A stretch of 64,000 nucleotides of DNA, taken from contig REGP01000005.1 of assembly GCA_004134995.1 (NCBI GenBank), positions 124,001 to 188,000 of the forward strand, given 5' to 3'. Made by a program: the position numbers and the translations under genes. The notes beneath the pieces were generated by a model. The model ran no database searches, was not told the origin of the DNA, and saw only the letters and a program-made list of their open reading frames with translations. Below, piece by piece: positions 1-10,100 of this stretch. Position 1 is the first letter of the stretch. The number at the start of each line of letters is the position of its first letter. The DNA comes from Oxalobacteraceae bacterium CAVE-383. GTDB lineage: Bacteria > Pseudomonadota > Gammaproteobacteria > Burkholderiales > Burkholderiaceae_D.

Positions 1-1120
1 GGCCGCCGGTCATCTTGTCGGCGCCGAGACCGCCATCGAGAATATTGGCCCCATCAGTTCCGGTCATCGTGTTCTTCGAGTCGTTGCCCGTGCCGTTGAT
101 GGCTGCAGTCCCGGTCAAAACCAGATTTTCGACATTGTCGCTCAAGGTATAAGTCACGCTGGACTGAACGGTATCGATTTCTGTCGCAAGCGTCGAGGTT
201 TCGATCACGATGTCGCCGACGTTGTCGACCACATAAGTATCGTTGCCAAGGTCGCCGATCATCGTGTCGGCGCCGGTTCCGCCATTGAGCGTGTTGGCGG
301 CGGTGTTGCCGGTCAACGTATTCTTGGCGGTATTGCCGGTGCCGTTGATTGCCGATGTGCCGGTCAGGGTCAGGTTTTCGAGATTGGTGCCCAGGGTGTA
401 CGTAATGGAAGACTGGACGGTATCGATTTCCGTGGAGGAGGTGGAAGTTTCGGTTACGACATCGCCGGCATTGTCGACAACGTAGGTATCGTTGCCGGTG
501 CCGCCGACCATGGTGTCCGCGCCGGCGCCGCCATTCAATACGTTCGCGCCGGTATTACCGGTGAGCGTATTGGCCAGTGCATTACCCGTAGCATCGATGG
601 CTGCCGTGCCGGTCAGCGTCAATTTCTCGACGTTGGCGGACAGGGTGTAGCTGACGCTGGACTGGACGGTGTCGATTTCAGTGGCAAGCGTCGACGTCTC
701 GATCACCACGTCATTGACGTCGTCGACCACATAGATATCGTTCCCCAAGCCGCCCGTCATCGTGTCCGCGCCTGCACCGCCGCTAAGCGTGTTCGCCGCC
801 GCGTTGCCGGTCAGGACGTTATCCAGCGTATTGCCGGTGCCGTTGATTACGGCCGCGCCTGTCAGCACCAGGTTTTCCACATTGGCGCCCAATGTATAGG
901 TAACGGAAGACTGGACCGTGTCGATCTCGGTTGGATCCGTGGAGGTTTCCGTGACGATATCGCCGGTGGCGTCGACGATATAGGTATCGTTGCCGGTGCC
1001 ACCGATCATCGTGTCGTTGCCGGCGCCGCCATTGAGGATGTCGTCGCCCGCCAGGCCGCTCAAGGTATTGGCGGCACTGTTGCCCGTCAACATATCGGCG
1101 TCGGGCGTGCCGGTCAATGT
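1..1120 (-). repeat. ~249-bp RTX-type tandem repeats
   Basis: At least four units with a step near 249 bp (83 residues) encode GGAGADTM-GGTGNDTYVVDN, then TVQSSVTYTLG-NVENLVLTG, then a GTGN..NTLTGN stretch. Landmarks are at about 261, 509, 759 and 1009, with a further partial copy at the left edge. The glycine/aspartate nonapeptide core is the RTX calcium-binding motif. A divergent set of the same type occupies about 5270-6090. The array probably continues beyond the window. Confidence 0.85.
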
Positions 1121-4100
1121 CTGGCCTGCGGCCTGGGTGACGAGAGTAAAGGTGTCGGAGACGAATTCACTTGCCGAATCGGTGGCAATGACCTGGACGC
1201 TGATGGTTCCCGCCGTGGAAGACGTGCCGCTGAAGGTGCGGGTCGTGGCGTTGAATGTCAGCCAGGACGGCAAGGCGCTGCCGTCGGCCAATTTGGCCTG
1301 ATAGGTCAGGGTATCGCCCGGGTCTTCATCCTGGAAGGCGTTCACAGGCACGACATAGCTGAATGCGCTGCCGACAACAATGACCTGATTGCTCAGAGGG
1401 ATCGCGACTACCGGCGCCACATCGCCGAAGGTTACTGCGGTCGTGGCAGCGCTGGTTACGCTTTCCGGATTCAAATACCCGTCGGTATAGCTGGCGACTA
1501 CACGAATCTGCGCGCCCATTTGGTCAGACGTCAGCGTCAGGCTGTTTGCCGTGGCGCCGTCGATCGGAGTCCAGCTGATGCCATCGGTGGAGGATTGCCA
1601 TTGATAACCCATGGCGCCCAATCCATCCGCATCGGTCAGCGTATTGGCAACAGTCAGCGTATGTCCTTGCGCTGCCAAACCGACGATCGCTATGGCGCCG
1701 GCAGGTGCATCATTGACGTTGTCGACAAGTGCTGTCGCCATCGAAGCGACGGATTCAATGCCGCCGAAGTTGTCGGTATAACCAGCTGCGACGCTGATCG
1801 ATTTTCCGACCTGCGCCTGGGTGAGAACGAGGCTGCCCGCGGTAGCACCGGAAATTGCGACGCCGTCTGCATACCATTGATATGCAATCGCGCCCAGGCC
1901 ATCGGCATCCGCCAGCGTGTTGGCGGCCACCAGTGTTTGACCTTGCGCAGTTGTTCCGGATATCGTGACCGCGCCGGTCGGTGCGTGGTTGATATTGTCC
2001 ACTGCCGCCGTGGAAGACGAGCTGACGGATTCCACCGTGCCAAGTGCATCGGTATATCCGGCGGCCACGTTTATGGCCTTGCCGATTTGCGCCGTCGTGA
2101 GGACGAAGCTGTCCGAAGTCGCGCCGGCAATGGCAACGCCATCCGCATACCATTGATACGAAACGGCGCCCATGCCGTCGATATCGCCCAATGTATTTGT
2201 TGCGGTCAGCGTCTGGCCTTCCAGTGCCGTTCCGGAAATGACGACGGAACCTGTTGGGGCGTCATTGATATTTGCAACCGCTGCGGTGGAATTAGAATTC
2301 ACAGACTCAATCGTACCGAAGCCATCGGTATAAACCGCCTTGACCGAAACTGCCTTGCCGACTTGTTCCTGCGCCAGTGCGAGGCTGCTTTCGGTAGCTC
2401 CATCGATTGCAACGCCGTCTGCATACCATTGGTACGCAATGTCGCCAAGGCCGTCGATATCGCTTAACGAATTGGCGGCGATGAGGATCTGGCCCTGGGT
2501 TGCCGTGCCGGTTATCGTGACGATCCCTGCTGGCGCATCGTTGATGTTGGATACGTCATCGGTTGCATCGCTGCTGATGCTTTCAATGTTGCTGGAGCCG
2601 TCGGTATAGGTTGCTGTGACGCTGATGGCCTTGCCGACTTGGTCTTGAGTAAGCACGAGACTACCGGCGGTCGCGCCGTCGATGGCCACATCGTCCGCAA
2701 ACCATTGATACGACAACGGTCCCATGCCGTCGATATCGGCCAGCGAATTGGCTGCGGTCAGCGTCTGTCCCTGCGCGGCCGTGCCAAGAATGGTGACACT
2801 GCCGGTTGGCTCGGTATTGGTGCTCGACACCAACGGGGTGGAAGCCGAGTCGACCGATTCCGCGGCGCCGAAGCCATCGGTATAACTTGCCTTGACGCTG
2901 ATGGCCTTACCGACCTGTGCGTGCGCCAAGGTGAAGTTATCATCCGTAGCGCCGGAAATGGCGACGCCATCCGCATACCACTGATAGCTCACGGCGCCCA
3001 GGCCGTCGACATCGTCCAGCGTATCGGAAACTGTCAGCGTCTCACCCTGTGCGGCTGTGCCCGCAATCGTGACGCTTCCTGTTGGCGCATCGTTGACGTT
3101 TTCCACTGCGGCGGTAGCAATCGAATTGACCGATTCCACCGTGCCGAATGCATCTGTATACCCTGCGCTGACGGTGATTGCCTTGCCGACCTGATCTTGC
3201 GCCAGCGTAAAGCTATTGGATGTTGCACCATCGATGGCGACATCATCGGCATACCACTGATAGGAGATTGCGCCCAATCCGTCCGCGTCAGCCAGCGTGT
3301 TGCCGGCCATCAGCGTTTGCCCTTGCGCAGCCATGCCGAAAATCGTAACTGCGCCTGCTGGGTCGTCATTGATGTTGTCGACAACATCGGTTGCGGTTGA
3401 GGAAACGGATTCGATTGTGCCGAGATTATCGGTATAACCAGCCTTGACTATGATCGCTTTTCCGACCTGGTCTTGGGCCAATGTCAATGTGCTTGTTGTT
3501 GCACCGTTGATCGCGACATCATCGGCATACCATTGGTATGCGATTGTGCCCAATCCATCGGCATCGGACAGTGTGTTGGAAGCGGTCAGGGTCTGGCCTT
3601 GTTCTGCCGTTCCAGTGATCGTCACGATGCCGACCGGTGCGTCGTTGACATTTGCAATGGCGGATGTGGCTGCCGAGGCGATGGATTCGGCGGTGCCAAA
3701 ATCGTCGGTGTAGTTGGCCTTGACAGTGATGGCCTTGCCTACCAGATCCTGAGTCAATGCCAGGCTATCGACCACTGCGCCATCGATGGCGGCACCGTCC
3801 GCATACCATTGGTATGTGATCGACCCCATGCCATCGATGTCGACCAGGGAATTGGCGGCGGTCAGGGTTTCGCCTTGGGTTGCCGTTCCTGTGATGGTGA
3901 TGATGCCGATTGGGGCGTCGTTGACATTGGCAACCGTGACAGTTGCGCTGCTTCCGATGCTCTCATGCGCGCCGAAACCATCGCTATAGCTGGCCGTAAC
4001 GCTGATGGACTTCCCGACCTGAGCTTGCACCAGGGTGAAATTGCTTGCGGTAGCGCCATTGATGGCGATGCCATCTGCGTACCACTGATAAGAGATTGCG

Positions 4101-7100
4101 CCCAATCCATCGGTATCGGCCAATGTATTGGTTGCAGTCAAGGTTTGGCCTTGTGCTGCCAGGCCCGTGATCGTTACTGCACCCGTTGGAGCATCGTTGA
4201 TATTTGCGACGGTACTTGTCGCTGCCGAGGAGACGGATTCAACGGTGCCCATGTTGTCGGTGTAACCGGCCGTGACGCTGATGGCCTTGCCGACTTGCGT
4301 CTGTACCAATGTAAGGCTGGCCGTGTTTGCGCCAGCGATGGCAACACCGTCTGCATACCATTGATACGATACGGTTCCCAGGCCATCGGCATCGTTCAGC
4401 GAATTGCTTGCTGTCAGGGTCTGGCCTTGGGTTGGGGTGCCGGTGATTGTGACGGATCCTGTTGGCGTGTCGTTAAGGTTTGCTACTGCCGCGGTATTTG
4501 TTGAGGCAATTGACTCGTTTGCGCCAAGACCGTCGGTATAACTGGCCTTGACACTGATGGCCTTTCCGACTTGAGCCTGTGCAAGCGTGAAGCTATCCAC
4601 GGTTGCGCCATTGATGGCGATGCCATCTGCGTACCACTGATAAGAGATTGCGCCCAACCCATCGGCATCGGCCAAGGTATTGGTTGCAGTCAAGGTTTGG
4701 CCTTGTGCTGCCAGGCCGGTGATGGTTACGGCACCGGTTGGCGCGTCGTTAGTATTTACAACCGCAGCGGTGGCGGTAGAAGAAACTGATTCAACCGTGC
4801 CGTAACCGTCTGTGTACGCGGCCTTGACGGAGATTGCTTTGCCAACCTGGACTTGTGCCAGCGTCAGACTACTTCCAGTGGCACCGACAATTGCGACATC
4901 GTTTGCATACCACTGATAAGTGATAGTCCCCACACCATCGATGTCTGCCAATGAATTTGAAACGGCAAGAACCTCACCTTGTTTGGCGATTCCAGAAATG
5001 GTCACCACACCTGTCGGCAATGCGTCTACAGCAGGCAAGGCCACTCGGGAACCATTGGAAAATTCGATTTGTTCAATGCGATCGGCCGTTCCGTTATATT
5101 GGCTTTGCAGTGTAATTTTCTCGTTCGTAGACAGAACGGTTATCAGCAAATCATTGCCATTATGTGTAAACCGCACGTCATTCGAGGCAACGTCACTTAA
5201 GCGAAGTACATCAATATTGCCCAGCGTAACGTCGTGATCACTCAAGACATCGTTTCCGTCGCCCTTAGACCAGACGTATGTATCGTTGCCCATACCGCCG
5301 GATATGGTGTCTGCGCCTCCGCCTCCGCTCAAGACGTTAGCCGAACTCGTACCCGTCAAGTTATTATCGAGCTCATTACCAGTAAGAGTCGTGGCGGATC
5401 CACTCAATATGCCGTTCTCGATATTTCCATTCAAGACTAAATTGACACTGGAAACGATAGTATCGACACCCTCAGCGGAATTCTCAACGACTTGGTCGCC
5501 TGAATTATCGACGTAGTAAATGTCGTCGCCTGCACCGCCGCTCATAATGTCACTGCCGCGGCCACCATCAAGCACATTCGATGCCGAATTTCCAATCAAG
5601 GTATTGTTCAGTTCGTTCCCGGTCGCATTGATATTATTAATGCCGGTCAAACTCAGATTTTCTACGTTCGCGCCCAAGGTCCAGCTGACACCGGAACGTA
5701 CACTGTCAACACCCTCATTTAATTTCTCAGTAACAGTATCAAGTTGGGTATCGACTATATAAATATCATCTCCGGCTCCGCCCAACATATCATCGGCACC
5801 ACCTCCGCCATCCAATAAATTATTTCCAGCATTGCCTTTCAAACGATTATTTTGCGAGTTACCTGTCGCGTTGGAGTTCCCGCTACCGGTAAGACTCAAC
5901 ACTTCGACATCCGAACTCAAAGAGTAACTTACACTTGATTCAACCGTATCGTAGCCGCCACCCGGCAATTCGTTCACAACATCGCCTAAGTTATCGACTA
6001 CATAGATATCGTCTCCGGTCCTGCCCGTCATGATATCTGCACCGACACCACCATTAATCGTATTGGCGCCCGCATTCCCGACCAGATTGTCAACCGAAGT
6101 TGTTCCCAAAATTTCGCCGATATCCGATGCGGGGGCAAATCTGAAATTCGAAGCGTTGAGCTGACTTGCCGTTACATCGCGCAAATTAATATTTAATGTA
6201 TTTCCACCAATATTCGCGGATATATATGCAAAATTCACGCCGTGATCACTTCGATTGGTGACTGTGAGATCGCTAAAACCGGCAAGCCAGGTCATCGCGC
6301 TTAGATCGATGACATCCCCGGATTGTGTTGGATCAAAATCCACGATCAAATTCGAGGCTTCAGTTGCTTCGAAACCCGGCGTAGCATTCCATGCAAAATA
6401 ATTGCTACCGCCGCCATCGGCGGTGAATTTAAACGTATCCGAACCGGATCCACCGGAACGGTTACCATAAAATCCATTACTTGTGATATTGGCAGCACCG
6501 AGATCGCCATCCATTATCAAGATATCGTTGCCGGCGTCGCCCTCTATGTAGTCGACGCCGTCACTGGATGAATTTATAGTATCGTCGCCATCCTCCCCAA
6601 TCAGAACGTTGGCCCCGCTTCCTCCATTCAGATAGTCATTTCCTACACTGCCATATAGGGTGTCGTTACCGGCACCGCCTTCTATCCAGTCGTCACCTGT
6701 AGTAAGTGTGTCCCAACCGGCGACTTGATAGTCCCCGGATAAAAAATCATCGCCATTTCCGCCATCCAATAAGTCGTTATCTCCCCGTGAATAGATGCTG
6801 TCATTACCGCCCATGGCAAAATAATTGATATCTCCACGAGGATCGGGAAGCAAACCGGCGTTATCGTCGCCCGCTGTCGCATTCGCGTATAGGAATCCTT
6901 CAGCGCGGGTACCGTAAAGCTTAAGTGCAGCCTCACTATCGAGGAAGGTAAAGTTCTGTTCCGTAACCTGAGATGGTGCAATATTTTTAATGACAATATT
7001 TTGCCCGTTACCCAAGCCGACGATGGTGTCCGCCCCCGACGCAGTCAACGACAACTGGCTGAATCCTCGAATCCCATTAACATCGACAATGAGGATTTTT

Positions 7101-10100
7101 TCTCCTTGCGTGGCAACTTCAAAATCAGTGATGGTATCGGTACCGCCCGCATTTTGATGGATCGAAAAAATATCCGCTCCGCTCCCTCCGGTTAGCGTGT
7201 TATTGCCAGTTCCGCCATCCAGATAATCCCTGCCACCACCGGCAGAGATAGTGTCATTTCCTCTTCCAGATTCCAACCGTGCCGCATTCGCATCACCAAT
7301 AAGCGTGTCATTGCCATCACCGGTGAATGCTATTTCTATCTGCCCATTAATCGTCAAATTTCGACCCGCAATCGTGCTGGTCGAACCTGCATTCAAGTTT
7401 AGGGTGGTATTGCCGGTTACCGCAGCCGCATTCAATACATCAACACCCCCTGTATCGTTGAGGACGCTGCGTGTCAGACCGGGCGTTAATGAGGCATCTC
7501 CAAATTCGTTTGTATAGACATATGTATTGTCGACAATATCTCCGGAACCATACAAATCCAGGTCCCAACTTTTTAGTGTGCCGACGGCTCCTGTTGCAGC
7601 ATCGACGACCTGCAAAGTCCATGTCCCCCCTGAAGACTCTCCCCGAACGTGTGTGGTGTTAAAACTGAAACCTACGGTTTCCCCACTTGCATCCCCTCGG
7701 ACCGTAACATCGCTACCCGGCGCCTTACCCGTCCGATCCATCAAAATGCTGACGTTTCCACTTGGAGATATCAAACGAATGATCAGATCCCCAATCATCG
7801 GATGGTCCAACTCAACATTTATCTGCGCGCTTTCCAACTGAATGCCGGATTGAACGGTCAGGCTGTTACTAAGACCAGTGAGATTCCCGTCCGGTATCGA
7901 TTGATTCAAGACACCGCTTGATGTCTTGAATACGTCCAGATTTTGAATTGTATTTTGCTGTTGCCAAGTTTCTGCAAGACGGACCGCAGCCAATGCATCA
8001 ACGTCGCCAAATCCATAATCGTGGCTGACGTGCATGCCGCCGCCGTTCCAATTTGTCGCGCCGTTATACACCCAATCTGTCGTGCTATCGTCCACTTTCC
8101 GTGCGGTAAGCGCCAAAATGGTTTGTATGTCGCGGTAGCCCAAATTCGGATTCGCTTCCAGCATCAGAGCAATGATGCCGCTCACAATAGGAGCGGCGAA
8201 ACTTGTGCCTGTGGCGCTGGTATTGTCTCCACCAAACGTGGAACCGTCGTCAGTTATTAATTCTCTACTCGCCGTGTCGATGTTCGTGCCTGCGGCGCTG
8301 ATCAGAATACTTGCGCCTGGATTGCTGAACGTTTCGGTTGCCAAAACGCCGCTTCCCAAATCCGGTTTCTGCTTGATTGCTCCAACTGTGATGACGCCCC
8401 AATTGGCCATTAATGGATCGTCATTGCTGTTCCCTCCTGTGGCTCGGCTATTTCCGGCCGCCATGACGATAGCGGTACCTTTTCCGTCACGTCCTTCTAT
8501 AAGCGCTTCTCCGATGCCCTGGGCCAAAGTACCTAATGGAACGACTTTGAAAGGGAAGCCAATACTTGTTCCCCAACTGTTATTTACTATGTCGTATTCT
8601 TTAAAATGAAGAATCGCATCTGCAGCCACAGCCGTGGCCTGTTCGGGAGTCATACCGGCTACATCCGGAATGGGTACTCCAGCTAAAGAGGCACCATATG
8701 CGACGCCAACGCCGCCTTCTCCATTTCTTGCCGCAACCATGACTCCTGCAACCATGGTGGCGTGCTTGCTGAAATTTTGCGATACGTCGCTGTTGCCGTC
8801 ATCGTCAAGTGTGTTAAGCCATTCTTTGTCGACATTGGCAATCAAGTCAGGGTGACGGTAGTCAAAGACCTCGTCGTCGGTTGCGTACAAGTCGGAAGGT
8901 TCGAATTGGCCTATTCGCACGCCTTTGCCGGTATAGTCTCGCCATACCCCAATGACGTTTGCATCTTGCAGATACCATTCCTTGGACAGAAGCGGATCAA
9001 TTTGACCGTCTGCATCTTCCAGGTCAGTCGTCTGCAAATATACCGCCGCCTTGAGAGCAGCCGCTGTTCCATTAACGCTGAGTGAAGTCACCACGCCTTG
9101 CGCATCCTGCACGCTATATTTAAAGCCCATCACTCCTTGATAATTGGCATCTGGAATAAAGAGGACGTCCCCAGCAGCGGTGATGGTCGCCGTGCCTCCA
9201 ACGGCGTCGCTAACCGCATAAATGCTCAATTGGCTAACATCGGTATCGGCATCGATATCGTTCGAAACCAGTTGCCCCTTGGAAATCAAATGGGCGCTTG
9301 TCCGTGTCAACGCTTGTCCATTGGCGTCAATATTCAAAGTATCCGAAACAGAGAGGGGCGTGAAAATGCCAGTTGAGGTTCCAACGTTTTGAGACAAGCT
9401 AAAGTTTTGAATATCATCAAAACTGACTTTTTCCACATTAACTAATGTATCGGCCCCATTCACACCTGAATTCTTATTTACTACCCGATATGAAATATTG
9501 CCACTGGCATCCTGTTGTTTGGTAATACTGTAATCCGCATAACTTCCAGAAAACATCGCAACGTCAGTCCCATCTCCGCCGTCGATCCGGTCGTCTCCGC
9601 CTCCGCCGGTGATAACATCATTGCCGCTATTGCCGAACAACACGTCGTCGTCCAATCCGCCGTCGATGACGTCGTCGCCATCTCCGCCGTACAGCGTGTC
9701 ATTCCCGCGGTGACCACGTATCAGGTCATTTCCTGCCCCGCCGTCAATTTCGTCATTTCCGTCTTCGCCCGATAACACATCGTTTGCCGCACCGCCTGCA
9801 ATAAGATCGTCACCAGCGCCACCTTCGACATAGACAGAGGTCCGGCCGCCTCCAATAACAATGTCATTACCGTCATTACCAACGAATATTTCTGCATTGG
9901 CTTCAGCCAAATTAATGACCACGCCATCTTTACCAATGACCTGGATAACATCGGTGCCAGCGCCTGCATCTATGTGACCGGTTCCGGTAAGAACCGCAGT
10001 GGTATCGGCTGCATCAATAAGCAAAATATCATCACCTGCACCGCTGTCGAAATTATCCGCGCCGGCTGCACCAGCCATCATGTTGGCGTTGGCATCCCCA

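Noticed and set aside
1520-4789. Several plus-strand open frames of 60-340 codons in the first 5 kb
   Set aside because: They recur with the 276-bp period of the giant minus-strand gene and are products of its repeats.
1-5010. Regular repeats that might suggest a CRISPR array
   Set aside because: Repeat units are 249-276 bp, coding and in frame, without short conserved repeats and unique spacers.
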